A DNA stretch of 64,000 nucleotides from Flavobacterium caeni (GCF_900101895.1 NZ_FMVF01000013.1:1-64000); one strand, 5' to 3'. Shown: positions 26,001 through 34,912, counted from the stretch's first letter. Numbers and translations: made by a program. Notes: generated from the sequence alone by a model not told the origin.

Positions 26001-26452
26001 CGGTTTGGATCACCACCGATTTGGCCGCCACCACGCTTACCTTGGGTGCCGCCTACCAGTTGTTCGAAGTAGATTTCGCATCGATTGCCGCCGCCGACAA
26101 CAACGCCAACCTCAAGATCCGTTTGCGTTTTGTGGGCTCGGGCGATATGACCGTGGCCAATGGCAACCGCATCACGTTCAACAACATTTCAGTGCACGGT
26201 ACGCAGACCACCATGGGCGTCAAGGAAAATCCGCTGGCGCAAGTGGCGGTGTACCCGAACCCGTTTAGCGATATGCTGTACATCAAGGGCATCGACAACG
26301 CCGATTACGAGATTTTCAGCATCGACGGCAAACTGGTACAGCAAGGCAAGACCAGCGCGCAACTCAATTTGGGTAACCTGCGCAACGGCATGTATTTGCT
26401 CAGGTTGTCGGCCAACGGCGCTTCGCAAACCAAGAAAATCATCAAAAAATAA
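23099..26452 (+). CDS. T9SS surface protein with lamin-tail, CotH kinase-like and InlB-like domains
   Basis: This 1117-residue protein has a signal peptide (1-22). Domains in order: lamin-tail (about 24-155, VVINEILTSN...WVELYNSG); chitobiase C-terminal-like (about 175-310, with YYTLDGSEPS); CotH kinase-like (about 315-640), with NGEYWGILNIREKYDNNYF and WRWAFHDLDDTLG, where H604-D605-L606-D607 supply the Asp residues expected to bind metal; an InlB-B-like repeat (about 770-820, FAFSHWEGASTSTEATITID); and a C-terminal T9SS type A sorting domain (about 1040-1117, VYPNPFSDMLYIKG ... KIIKK). CotH proteins of spores and fungi act as protein kinases or cell-surface ligands; here the role is unknown. 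It is followed by a terminator and by a larger paralog. Confidence 0.9.
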   Translation: MKRITFYLTAFLLFGFAVEATAQSVVINEILTSNTSVNTDEDGEYQDWVELYNSGASAVNLDGYGLTDDASVPFKWVFPAVTMQPGSFLLIYCSDKNRTVVGQPLHTNWKISSGGEVITLTNAASVTESSYPATVIPQNMSSGHSPDGTGPLLFFPEPTPGASNNTAGYSEILPEPTFSQEGGFHAAGFDLTLSTTVADAVIYYTLDGSEPSEDNLGGTTYQYKNVYAEHPGDVSGPLLTQSYQSMVYSGPIAIVDRSPLPNKIANISTTYDNDPTYIPTEPLFKGTVVRAKIVKPGALASPIATKTYFITAAGSAEFALPVISISLNEDRFFDYEDGIQVAGIDFDTWRAENPTEEPLWETVGNFYRRGSANEKIGNFTYFVNGAEVLNQDVGIRSRGGNSCAFPQKAMNIYARAELGEAKLDYKFFNDLEDDSFARIMLRNGGGDFYGTMFRDELNQTIVDGLNCEIESYQPAVVFLNGEYWGILNIREKYDNNYFERVIGNDDIDFLEDEGIWEANIEEGDNLDFIDMNNYINNNSLVPDANYAYIQTRMDINSFMDYQISNIFLDNADWPGTNQHYWRTRNPYNPSAPYGNDGRWRWAFHDLDDTLGVGSGAIEYNSLAAATATDGPEWPNPAWSTLYLRKFLENPAFQQNFINRFADLMNTNFLSTRMMGFLTAYETQLEPEIQGHIDRWDTLLPGDYEWLIDWESDFLNQRPALQRDHIRAKFAIASNIDATLDVSDAAHGYIHLNTIDIKDGTPGITGNPYPWTGVYFSNIPVTLTAVANDGFAFSHWEGASTSTEATITIDAAASFSVTAIFEPTAIATSEPIYFWMMDSNIPNDTPLLSLNSTFELEGIDASIAYQSCLVGYPFDSTHPNWRTASMERRNRPTSINYIPEANNDVPYADGIMRGIQITEPLHNNGLENTMVFNISSVGYADIKFAFAAMNELTNATGIAVDYAINAGEPVWITTDLAATTLTLGAAYQLFEVDFASIAAADNNANLKIRLRFVGSGDMTVANGNRITFNNISVHGTQTTMGVKENPLAQVAVYPNPFSDMLYIKGIDNADYEIFSIDGKLVQQGKTSAQLNLGNLRNGMYLLRLSANGASQTKKIIKK

Positions 26453-26474
26453 CCGGGTATTTTTACACGAAATG

Positions 26475-26508
26475 AAAAAGAGGTGGACTAAAATTCACCT
26501 CTTTTTTT
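26475..26508 (+). terminator. Rho-independent terminator after first CotH gene
   Basis: AAAAGAGGTG pairs with CACCTCTTTT around a short loop and a run of seven T follows. It lies 23 bases after the stop codon, so the paralogs are probably separately transcribed. Confidence 0.85.
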
Positions 26509-26552
26509 GCTTTTTATCGACTCTTAAAAAAGGTCGTTGGTCGTTTATCTGT

Positions 26553-26570
26553 GTTTTGTGTCGACAAAAA
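26553..26570. promoter_or_regulatory. Inverted-repeat box upstream of second CotH gene
   Basis: GTTTTGTGTCGACAAAAA, identical to the 18-bp box before the first CotH gene, lies 51 bases before this start. Flanking bases differ between the two sites, so the box itself appears selectively retained or recently duplicated. Confidence 0.5.
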
Positions 26571-26621
26571 CGAATCGGTGTTTTGTCAATATCCTATCTT
26601 ACAACACATAAGCTGTTTTGT

Positions 26622-29600
26622 ATGAAAAAAATTACTTTTTTATTATTCTTGTTATGGGGTCTTTCGTTGTCGGCCCAAAACATCGTGATCAACGAAATCA
26701 TCACCTCCAATTCGAGCGTCAACCAGGATGAAGACGGGTCGTACCAAGATTGGGTCGAGCTCTACAATAACGGACCGGCTGCCGTTAACCTTGATGGTTA
26801 TGGCCTTTCCGACGATCCGCTAACGCCCTTCAAATGGGTATTTCCGGCCGTGACGGTCAATCCGGGAGAATTCCTGTTGGTCTTTTGTTCAGACAAAAAC
26901 CGCGTTGTCGTAGGCCAGCCGTTGCACACCAACTGGAAAATATCTTCGGACGGCGAAACCATCACGCTCACGATACCCGGCGGTGCCATTGCCGACCAGG
27001 TTCCACCGGCGGTGATCGCCCAAAACACATCTTGGGGGCGCTTGCCCGACGGGACGGGCGCTTTCGAAAACATGATCACGCCGACGCCCGGTTTGGCTAA
27101 CCAAGGTGGTACCTCGAATCCGGTATTGGATGCGCCGACATTTTCGCATGTTGCCGGATTTTATCCTGCCGATTTCACGCTGACCTTGTCGGCCGAACCC
27201 GGTGCAACAATACTTTATACCCTCGACGGTTCGGAACCCGACGAGAACAATTTGGGCGGCACGACCTATCAGTACAAAACGATTTACCCTGAAAATCCGG
27301 GCGATCCGTTCGGACCTTTCTTTACGAACACGTATCAGACTTTGACTTATAGCGCTCCGATTGTGATTTCGGATCGAACGTCGCAACCCAACAAACTTAC
27401 CGGCATTTCGTCGACCTACGATGCCAACCCCGATTACTTTCCGGGGTACAATGTGTTCAAGGGAACCGTTGTTCGTGTCAAAGCCATCATGCCTGGTTCG
27501 GACCCGAGCCCGGTGGTGACGCGCAATTATTTTGTATCGCCGCAAGGTACCGGCCGTTATTCAATTCCTGTGATTTCTTTGAGCATCAACGAGGACAAAT
27601 TGTTCGACTACGAGAACGGGATTTACGTGGCGGGCAAACTGTTCGACGACTACCGTATCGACAACCCGACCGATGTGCCCGATTATCCCATCGGAAACTA
27701 TACCCAAAAAGGATCGGGTTTTGAGCGCCGCGCCAATTTCAGTTATTTTGTAAACGGGCAGCAGGTGCTCAACCAAGACATCGGCATTCGCGTGCAAGGG
27801 AACTATTCGCGCATCTACCCGAACAAATCGCTCAATTTTTATTCGCGTCAGGAGTTCGGCGCAGACAAGATGAACTACAAGTTTTTCGACGACCGCGACG
27901 ATTTGGGCTACACCCGCGTAGTGGCCAAGAACGGCGGTAGTGATTACTTCAATTCGTTCATCAAAGATGCTTTGTGTGCCGAATTGCTCGAGAACATAAA
28001 CACCGTATCCGAAGCGTCTCAACCTGCAGTGACGTTCATCAACGGCGAATACTGGGGCATGCTGACCATTCGTGAGAAATACGACGACAAATTCTTCAAG
28101 CGCAAATTCGACATTCCTGAAAACGAAATCGAATTGCTCGAGAACGACGGCTACCAAGTCGAGGAAGGCGACAACCCGCACTATCTGGCGATGGCCGATT
28201 ACATCGCCAACAACTCTTTGGTTCCGGAAGCGAACTACAGTTACCTCAAGACCCAGATGGACACCGAGAGTTTCACCGACTACTTCATCACGAACATCTA
28301 CCTCAACAACACCGATTGGCCGGGCAACAACATTGTGTTCTGGCGCAGAAATACCGCGTACACCCCTGGTGCCCCATACGGAAACGATGGGCGTTGGCGT
28401 TGGGCCGCGCACGACATGACGGCCACGTTTTCGAACCCGAACCACAACAACCTGGCTGTGGCCACCGAACCGGGTGGTACCGATTGGCCTAACCCAGACT
28501 GGTCTACGTTGCAATTGCGCAAGTTGCTCGAGAACGACACTTTCAAGCACGATTTCATCACGCGTTTCGCCGATTTGATGAACACGACGTTTCTGCCGTC
28601 GCGCGTGGTGGCGATGGTCGATGAGATGAAAGCCGAGATCGAAGCCGAAATGCCCGAGCAAATGCCGCGTTGGAAAGGGCCGGAGGATTTGGGCGACTGG
28701 AACTACTTTTTGAACCAGGAACGCAATTTTGCCAACAACCGCCCCGCGCCACAGCGCGATCAGATCCGCGCCAAATTCGGAATCGCCGGCAACATCAACG
28801 CAACGGTCGATGTATCGGATGTAGCGCATGGTTTTGTCAAGGTCAACACGATCGACATCAAACAGGGTACCGATGGTATCCTGGCCGCCAATCCGTATCC
28901 GTGGACCGGCATTTATTTCTCGGATATTCCCGTAAAGCTAAAAGCCGAGGCGCTGCCGGGCTATATGTTCAGCCATTGGACAGGCGATTCGAACAGTACC
29001 GATGCCGAAATAACGATTACCTCTGCCGTCGATTTTTCGGTGACGGCCGTATTCATCCCTTCTGGGTTTTCGATCGAAGAAAGCGAACCGATCTATTTCT
29101 GGTGGATGAGCGGTGCCATCCCGAACGACACACCATTGCTCGCGCTCAATTCTTCCTACGAAATCACCGCCGACGCGAGCATCGACTTCCAGTCGGCATT
29201 TGGAGAAGGCTATCCTTTTATAAACGGACATCCGAACTGGAGAAAAGCATCGATGGAACGCCGCAACAAACCTACACCAATCAACTACCGTCCCGACGCG
29301 AACAACGACGCGCCTTATGTGGCCGGCGATATGAAAGGCCTGCAGATTACGCAACCTTTCCAAGACAACGGCCTGGAAAATACCATGGTTTTCAACCTTT
29401 CGACCGCCGGATACAAAGACATCAAACTCTCTTTCGCGGCCATGGACGAAAATGCGGCCGAAGCCATCAGCGTCGATTATTCGGTGAGCGCCGGCGAACC
29501 AATCTGGATCACAACTGGGCTTTCCGACACATCGTTACCGCTTGCCACCAATACGTTCCAATTGTATGAAATTGATTTCAGTGCGATTTCGACAACTGTC

Positions 29601-32024
29601 GACAATGCAAATTTTAAGGTGCGTTTGCGCTTTACCGGGCCAAACATGACGGCCGCTGCGGGCAATCGGGTAACGTTCAACAACATCGCCTTAGACGGCG
29701 TTCGTTTGCCGTTGATTTATCCGTCTCCAAATGTGTACACCGTGGGCATGCCTATTGCCGACCTTGTTCCGCAAGTAGCCGCCAATGTAACCGCTTACAG
29801 CATCACGGGTCTGCCTGCCGGTTTGTCTTTCGATACGGTTACCGGTATCATTTCGGGCACGCCAACCGACGTCACGCCATTGGCAACCTACACCGTTACC
29901 GCGACCAATCCGGGCGGAAGTGTTTCCTTTGGTATCTTGATTACGGTGAACGCCGTCGCGCCGTCGGATTTAAGCTACAACTCGCCGAACGTATATACCG
30001 TCGGAACTATGATTGCAGATTTGATACCAACCGTTACGGGAACCGTCGATTCGTATTCGATTGCGCCGGCCTTGCCTGACGGGCTTTCACTCGACGTATC
30101 AACCGGAATCATTTCGGGTACGCCAACCGTCGTCACACCATTGACAACCTACCTTGTCACGGCGACCAATACCGGTGGAAATACATCATTCCCGGTCATC
30201 ATTACCGTAAACGACGTAGCGCCTGTTGATTTGAGTTATCCTAATCCGAACGTATTTACCGTAGGAACCGCCATTGCTAACCTGACACCAACCGTTACAG
30301 GAACTGTAGATGGTTATTCGATCACACCTGCGCTTCCCGATGGGCTTTCGCTTGATGCGACAACCGGTATCATTTCGGGTACACCAAACGCTGTTTCAGC
30401 CGCCACCGCCTACACGGTAACAGCGGCCAACACTGGTGGTACGGTTGCGTTTGAGGTCGTAATCACGGTCAATGCCATCGCGCCGATGGATTTGAGTTAT
30501 CCTAATCCGAACGTATTTACCGTAGGAACCGCCATCGCTAACCTGACACCAACCGTCACGGGAACTGTAGATGGTTATTCGATCACGCCTGCGCTTCCCG
30601 ATGGACTTTCGCTTGACGTATCAACCGGCATCATTTCGGGTACACCAAACGCGACCTCGCCGAACACCACCTACCTTATCACGGCTTCGAACACGGGTGG
30701 CAGTACCGCTTTTGCGTTGTTCATTACCATCAATGCCATTGCGCCAACGGAATTGAGTTACGTTTCGCCCAATGTATACACGGTAGGTACCGCCATTGCC
30801 GATTTGACACCTGCAGTGGTTGGTGAAGTCGATTCGTATACGGTATGGCCAACATTGCCCGACGGACTTTCGCTCGACGCGACTACGGGCATCATTTCGG
30901 GGACGCCTTCGGCCGTGACACCGCTCACGACCTACCTTGTGACCGCGACCAACACCGGCGGAAACACCTCGTTCCCGGTCATCATTACCATCAATGCGGT
31001 GGCTCCTTTGGATCTGGTATATGATTCGCCGAACGTTTATACCGTAGGAACCACAATCGCCAACTTGGCGCCATCGGTAACCGGCGACGTCGAATCGTAT
31101 GCCGTATCGCCTTCCTTGCCTGCCGGGCTTTCGCTTGATGTAAACACGGGTGTGATTTCGGGTACACCAACCGTCGTCACGCCATTGGCAGCCTACACCG
31201 TTACCGCGACCAATACGGGCGGAAATACCTCTTTCCCGGTAATCATCTCCGTCAACGACGTGGCACCGACCGGTTTGTCCTATGACACGCCAACCGTAGT
31301 CACAGTAAACACACCGCTTACTTTGGTTCCTGCCGCAAACGGAAACATTTCGGGCTATACGTTGAACGGAACTTTACCTGTCGGGGTTGTGTTTGATTCG
31401 TCTACGGGCATCATCTCTGGAACCCCTACCGTCGTTATGCCTGAGACGACCTATACTGTAACGGCGAGTAATTCGGGCGGAAGTATCAGTTTTGTACTCA
31501 CCATAGCGGTAATCGATGTCGCGCCGGCGGCCTTGAGCTATCCGTCGCCTAACCTGTTCAATGTGGGGGAAGTCATTGCGTCGTTAATGCCTACAGTCAA
31601 CGGAAATGTCGTGGGTTACAGCGTATGGCCTGCGTTGCCTGACGGCCTTTCACTCGACGCGACCACGGGTATCATCTCGGGTACGCCAACAACCGTAACA
31701 CCAGAAACGATATACACGGTAACGGCAACCAATTCAGGTGGTTCGGTAACTTTTGATGTGGTAATCACCGTCGATGAAGAACTGTCTGCCGTTGGACATA
31801 GGATAGACCATTTTGTCGTGTATCCGAATCCGTTCTACGACCGTATCTACGTAAAAGGCATAAACGGCAAAGTTGATTTTTCGTTGTTCTCGGCCGATGG
31901 AAAACTGATCCGTCAAGGGCAAACGAACCAGTCGGAGCTAATGCTGCCTGATTTACCCAACGGAATCTATTTGTTGCGTTTGTCTGCAGATGGTGTCCAA
32001 ACGGTCAAAATCGTCAAACAATAA
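26622..32024 (+). CDS. Giant T9SS surface protein: CotH-like paralog with eight Ig-like repeats
   Basis: The 1800-residue protein has a signal peptide (1-18, MKKITFLLFLLWGLSLSAQN) and is a tandem paralog of the gene upstream, sharing lamin-tail, chitobiase-like, CotH-like and InlB-like regions. In the CotH part the motif reads H597-D598-M599-T600, so the second Asp of the paralog's HDLDD is replaced. It then has eight repeats of 86-87 residues (about 1031-1720) with LPDGLSLDATTGIISGTP, the putative Ig (He_PIG) signature, and ends with a T9SS sorting domain (about 1725-1800, VYPNPFYDRIYVKG ... KIVKQ). The ATG at 26622 is preferred to the longer open frame, which overlaps the first CotH gene in another frame. 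It is likely exported and surface-anchored. Confidence 0.9.
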   Translation: MKKITFLLFLLWGLSLSAQNIVINEIITSNSSVNQDEDGSYQDWVELYNNGPAAVNLDGYGLSDDPLTPFKWVFPAVTVNPGEFLLVFCSDKNRVVVGQPLHTNWKISSDGETITLTIPGGAIADQVPPAVIAQNTSWGRLPDGTGAFENMITPTPGLANQGGTSNPVLDAPTFSHVAGFYPADFTLTLSAEPGATILYTLDGSEPDENNLGGTTYQYKTIYPENPGDPFGPFFTNTYQTLTYSAPIVISDRTSQPNKLTGISSTYDANPDYFPGYNVFKGTVVRVKAIMPGSDPSPVVTRNYFVSPQGTGRYSIPVISLSINEDKLFDYENGIYVAGKLFDDYRIDNPTDVPDYPIGNYTQKGSGFERRANFSYFVNGQQVLNQDIGIRVQGNYSRIYPNKSLNFYSRQEFGADKMNYKFFDDRDDLGYTRVVAKNGGSDYFNSFIKDALCAELLENINTVSEASQPAVTFINGEYWGMLTIREKYDDKFFKRKFDIPENEIELLENDGYQVEEGDNPHYLAMADYIANNSLVPEANYSYLKTQMDTESFTDYFITNIYLNNTDWPGNNIVFWRRNTAYTPGAPYGNDGRWRWAAHDMTATFSNPNHNNLAVATEPGGTDWPNPDWSTLQLRKLLENDTFKHDFITRFADLMNTTFLPSRVVAMVDEMKAEIEAEMPEQMPRWKGPEDLGDWNYFLNQERNFANNRPAPQRDQIRAKFGIAGNINATVDVSDVAHGFVKVNTIDIKQGTDGILAANPYPWTGIYFSDIPVKLKAEALPGYMFSHWTGDSNSTDAEITITSAVDFSVTAVFIPSGFSIEESEPIYFWWMSGAIPNDTPLLALNSSYEITADASIDFQSAFGEGYPFINGHPNWRKASMERRNKPTPINYRPDANNDAPYVAGDMKGLQITQPFQDNGLENTMVFNLSTAGYKDIKLSFAAMDENAAEAISVDYSVSAGEPIWITTGLSDTSLPLATNTFQLYEIDFSAISTTVDNANFKVRLRFTGPNMTAAAGNRVTFNNIALDGVRLPLIYPSPNVYTVGMPIADLVPQVAANVTAYSITGLPAGLSFDTVTGIISGTPTDVTPLATYTVTATNPGGSVSFGILITVNAVAPSDLSYNSPNVYTVGTMIADLIPTVTGTVDSYSIAPALPDGLSLDVSTGIISGTPTVVTPLTTYLVTATNTGGNTSFPVIITVNDVAPVDLSYPNPNVFTVGTAIANLTPTVTGTVDGYSITPALPDGLSLDATTGIISGTPNAVSAATAYTVTAANTGGTVAFEVVITVNAIAPMDLSYPNPNVFTVGTAIANLTPTVTGTVDGYSITPALPDGLSLDVSTGIISGTPNATSPNTTYLITASNTGGSTAFALFITINAIAPTELSYVSPNVYTVGTAIADLTPAVVGEVDSYTVWPTLPDGLSLDATTGIISGTPSAVTPLTTYLVTATNTGGNTSFPVIITINAVAPLDLVYDSPNVYTVGTTIANLAPSVTGDVESYAVSPSLPAGLSLDVNTGVISGTPTVVTPLAAYTVTATNTGGNTSFPVIISVNDVAPTGLSYDTPTVVTVNTPLTLVPAANGNISGYTLNGTLPVGVVFDSSTGIISGTPTVVMPETTYTVTASNSGGSISFVLTIAVIDVAPAALSYPSPNLFNVGEVIASLMPTVNGNVVGYSVWPALPDGLSLDATTGIISGTPTTVTPETIYTVTATNSGGSVTFDVVITVDEELSAVGHRIDHFVVYPNPFYDRIYVKGINGKVDFSLFSADGKLIRQGQTNQSELMLPDLPNGIYLLRLSADGVQTVKIVKQ
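29712..31781 (+). repeat. Eight in-frame tandem repeats (258-261 bp each)
   Basis: Units start at 29712, 29970, 30231, 30492, 30753, 31014, 31275 and 31533. Units 3 and 4 (30231 and 30492) are nearly identical in DNA over their first 160 bases, differing mainly at third codon positions, whereas units 1, 7 and 8 are more diverged. This points to recent duplication or gene conversion inside the array. Confidence 0.9.
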
Positions 32025-32025
32025 G

Positions 32026-32048
32026 AAAGGGGCTTCGGCCTCTTTTTT
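32026..32048 (+). terminator. Rho-independent terminator after the giant CotH paralog
   Basis: AAGGGGC-TTCG-GCCTCTT forms a 7-bp stem with a UUCG loop (one G-U pair) followed by a run of T. It starts 2 bases after the stop. The convergent GH3 gene ends at 32057. Confidence 0.85.
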
Positions 32049-32056
32049 TGTAACGA

Positions 32057-33556
32057 TCACACGCGCTTCAACCCATCGGCTATGGTGCGGTCGTTCGAAA
32101 GCCTTGGGATTTTGTTTTGCCCGCCGAGTTTTCCGATCGATTTCATGTAGTCGTGGAATCCGCCGTTGCCGACAGGTGTAACCACCAGTGGCCGCAATAC
32201 ATTACCCGAAATCAGGTCGTCGTAATACATGTTTTGGCGCCGCATGGCCTGGTCTATTTTGAGCGCAAAAGTGGCCAAATCGGTTGGCGCTTTCTCGAAC
32301 TCGATCAGCCATTCATGGTAAGGCAAACCCTCGGCAGGCGTGATTTGCGGCGCAACGGTAAACTCGTTGACGCGTACGGGTGTTCCTTGCATGGCCTCTT
32401 GCAGCGCGGCCTCGACTTCCTTTCCGATGACATGTTCGCCAAAGGCCGAAATGAAGTGCTTGATGCGCCCCGAGACGATCACGCGGTACGGGCTGGTCGA
32501 AGTAAACTGCACGGTATCGCCTATGTTGTAGCCCCAAAGCCCTGCGTTGGTCGAGATGATCATGGCATAATTGACGCCCGTTTCGACTTCGCCTATGGTG
32601 TAACGTCTTGGTCCCGAACCGTCGGGATCGGTAAAAAACTCGTCAGCTTTGATGAACTCATAAAAAATCCCCGAGTTCAACAGCAACAACATGCCTTTTT
32701 CGTTTTGCGAATCCTGGTAGGCAAAAAAACCTTCGGAGGCCGGAAACAGCTCGATGCTGTCTACCTTGCGACCGATGAGGTGCTCGAACTTGGCGCGGTA
32801 CGGTTCGTAATTGACACCGCCGTAAATAAAAAGGTTGAAATTCTTGAAAATCTCGCCCACGGGTTTGCCTGTCTTTTGCTGTAATTTCTCGAAATACATT
32901 TGCACCCACGACGGAATGCCAGAAATGACGGCCATGTTTTCGTTGATCGTTTCATCGACTATGGCATTGACCTTGGTTTCCCAATCTTCGATGCAGTTCG
33001 TACGCCAGGACGGCATACGGTTCCGCTGCAGATACTTGGGCACATAATGTGCGACGATGCCCGACAAACGACCGAGCCCGATACCGTTCTTTTCTTCCAA
33101 TTCGGGGCTTCCTTGCAAAAAAATCATCTTGCCGTCCACAAATTCGGATTTGCCGGTTTGGTAGATGTAATGCAGGATCGCGTCGCGCGCAGCTTGCACA
33201 TGAAAAGGCATCGAATCCTTGGAAAGCGGAATGTATTTGGCGCCCGAGGTCGTGCCTGAAGTCTTGGCGAAATACAGCGGCTTCCCTGGCCACAGGATGT
33301 TGTCGTGTCCGGCCAGGACTTCGGCTACATACGGCTTTAGGTCTTCGTAATCGCGCACGGGTACATTGGCGGCAAAATCCTGGTGCGAGCGGATGCGGTC
33401 AAAATGATGGTCGATCCCAAAACGCGTGCTCTTGGCTTTTCTGATCAAATCGCGCAACACCTTTTGCTGCGTCTCGACAGGACGCGTCGCCCATTTTTGC
33501 GTACGGACATGGATGCGTTTGGCGAATATTTTGGCGGCGATGGATTTGAGCGACAT
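32057..33556 (-). CDS. GH3 auxin-responsive promoter family protein
   Basis: This 499-residue protein is an adenylate-forming enzyme of the GH3 family. The P-loop-like motif KTSGTTSGAKYIPLS (about 90-104), FPASEGFFAYQDS (about 267-279), and YNIGDTVQFTS with the C-terminal small domain are visible. Plant GH3 enzymes conjugate amino acids to acyl hormones; the bacterial substrate is not known. It is the last gene of a coupled operon: its ATG overlaps the SdpI-like stop by one base (TAATG). Upstream frame extension runs into the SdpI-like gene, so 33556 is chosen. Confidence 0.9.
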   Translation of the reverse strand: MSLKSIAAKIFAKRIHVRTQKWATRPVETQQKVLRDLIRKAKSTRFGIDHHFDRIRSHQDFAANVPVRDYEDLKPYVAEVLAGHDNILWPGKPLYFAKTSGTTSGAKYIPLSKDSMPFHVQAARDAILHYIYQTGKSEFVDGKMIFLQGSPELEEKNGIGLGRLSGIVAHYVPKYLQRNRMPSWRTNCIEDWETKVNAIVDETINENMAVISGIPSWVQMYFEKLQQKTGKPVGEIFKNFNLFIYGGVNYEPYRAKFEHLIGRKVDSIELFPASEGFFAYQDSQNEKGMLLLLNSGIFYEFIKADEFFTDPDGSGPRRYTIGEVETGVNYAMIISTNAGLWGYNIGDTVQFTSTSPYRVIVSGRIKHFISAFGEHVIGKEVEAALQEAMQGTPVRVNEFTVAPQITPAEGLPYHEWLIEFEKAPTDLATFALKIDQAMRRQNMYYDDLISGNVLRPLVVTPVGNGGFHDYMKSIGKLGGQNKIPRLSNDRTIADGLKRV

Positions 33557-33897
33557 TATTTTGGGAATTTTTTCTTGAGTGCAAACTCTGTACGTACAAT
33601 CATGTAGGCCGAAAACAACAAGAGGAGTGAAAGACCTAAAGTCAATTGTGTCTTGTGCGACAATTCTAACCGCGTCATTATAACACCACAAATAATCAAC
33701 AACGCAGCGGCCTCAAACATCCGGTTAGTCGAATAGCGCTGGGCAAAATCCCAATGCTGCTGAGACCGTCCCGAAGCTGCTGTACGGTAACCATACAGCG
33801 AATTGATGTTGCGCGGCGGAAACATTTTTTGCACAACCGCAGCCAACAAAAAAATGACGCCCGTAACCAACGGTATATTTTGCAAATGGTCTGTCAT
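33556..33897 (-). CDS. SdpI-like small membrane protein
   Basis: This 113-residue protein has three hydrophobic segments (about 8-22, 56-75 and 82-101). Between the first two it has FPPRNINSLYGYRTAASGRSQQHWDFAQRYS, the family motif of SdpI-type proteins (YGYRT ... W.A), known from the immunity protein of the B. subtilis sporulation-delaying peptide. No toxin gene is visible nearby, so an immunity role is not supported. It overlaps the M23 stop by four bases (ATGA) and the GH3 start by one. Confidence 0.78.
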   Translation of the reverse strand: MTDHLQNIPLVTGVIFLLAAVVQKMFPPRNINSLYGYRTAASGRSQQHWDFAQRYSTNRMFEAAALLIICGVIMTRLELSHKTQLTLGLSLLLLFSAYMIVRTEFALKKKFPK

Positions 33898-34763
33898 TCG
33901 AATTCGATGAATTGTTCCGGATCGATCGGATAGCCGTCTTTCCAAAGTTCAAAATGCAGGTGAACCCCAGTGGATTCTTGTCCCGTCGAACCTGCAAGCG
34001 CGATGACTTCGCCGGTCTTGACCACATCGCCTTGCGCGGCATTGAGCGTGGCGGCGTGTTTGTAGACCGACAGGAAGCCGTTGTTGTGGCGCAGGATGAT
34101 CACGTTGCCGCTCGATGGCGTCCAATCGGCAAAAATCACCGTGCCGCTTTGCACCGACTTGATGGGTGTATTCTTGGCCACGGCAACATCTACCGAATAG
34201 TGTTTGTTGCGCGGGCTGAACTTTTCGGTCACCATGCCCTTGAGCGGCGGGAACAAAACCAGATCGACTTTGGGATGTGCTTTTTCGAACAGGTTGTATT
34301 TGTCTTCCTTGGCCACCTCGGCGCGCAGTCGCAAATCGGTTTCGGACGGTTGCAAATCCTCGGCGGAGACGGGTTCGATCTTGGTGGCCAGGATCGAATC
34401 TTTGTTGAGTGCGGCATGATCGAGATCGCCCGTAAGCACGCGTTTGATCGAATGCAGATAGGCCTCATTTTTTTGTACGGCCTTGGCCAGCGAGTCGGAT
34501 TTTAGCGCGAGTTCGGTGGCTTCTTTTTTGAGTTTACTCGACGCATAACCCGGAATGTATTCGCGCAGCGGCGTAAAAGCGATGATGTAGGTGGTTGCCG
34601 TGATGATCAAGATCGCGCCCACCGTGGCCACCACAAACACGTTCATGAGCGTGAGCCGAAGCGAAAAAACCTCCTCGAAAGTCTCCTCGTTCAAAATAAC
34701 CAACCGGTTTTTGGTGAAGAGCTTTTTGGCGATTTTTTTTCGTTTGAGTCTTTTGGCTGTCAT
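33894..34763 (-). CDS. M23 family metallopeptidase, membrane-anchored
   Basis: This 289-residue protein has a cytosolic Lys-rich N-terminus, one membrane segment (about 41-63), a helical linker (about 75-155) and a C-terminal LytM/M23 domain. Zinc ligands are visible as H188-x3-D192 (NKHYSVDVAV) and H268/H270 (GVHLHFELW). It is predicted to act in the periplasm on peptidoglycan or as an amidase/endopeptidase regulator. It begins an operon with SdpI-like and GH3 genes. A -7 box (TATATTTG) lies 38 bases upstream. Confidence 0.92.
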   Translation of the reverse strand: MTAKRLKRKKIAKKLFTKNRLVILNEETFEEVFSLRLTLMNVFVVATVGAILIITATTYIIAFTPLREYIPGYASSKLKKEATELALKSDSLAKAVQKNEAYLHSIKRVLTGDLDHAALNKDSILATKIEPVSAEDLQPSETDLRLRAEVAKEDKYNLFEKAHPKVDLVLFPPLKGMVTEKFSPRNKHYSVDVAVAKNTPIKSVQSGTVIFADWTPSSGNVIILRHNNGFLSVYKHAATLNAAQGDVVKTGEVIALAGSTGQESTGVHLHFELWKDGYPIDPEQFIEFE

Positions 34764-34801
34764 GTCGGGCTACATTCCGAGGGTAATGGTAAGGTGTGTT
34801 G

Positions 34802-34809
34802 CAAATATA
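34802..34809 (-). promoter_or_regulatory. -7 promoter box for the M23-SdpI-GH3 operon
   Basis: The minus strand reads TATATTTG (TANNTTTG), 38 bases before the M23 start. It is divergent from tatA, whose box is at 34913-34920. Confidence 0.5.
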
Positions 34810-34912
34810 GCAATTAAGCGCGATGCGTGGCCGCAACACATCGTCAACATTTTAACGCATCAAAATCACAAATATTTGCCAAGACACGCCAACGGAAAAT
34901 GTTTTTTCTTGT

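Noticed and set aside
29712-31781. Possible CRISPR-like repeat array
   Set aside because: Repeats are 258-261 bp, in frame and protein-coding; there are no short repeats with unique spacers anywhere in the window.
33556-33897. SdpI-like gene as a toxin-immunity system
   Set aside because: No sdpC-like toxin or regulator lies nearby; the neighbours are a peptidase and a GH3 enzyme.
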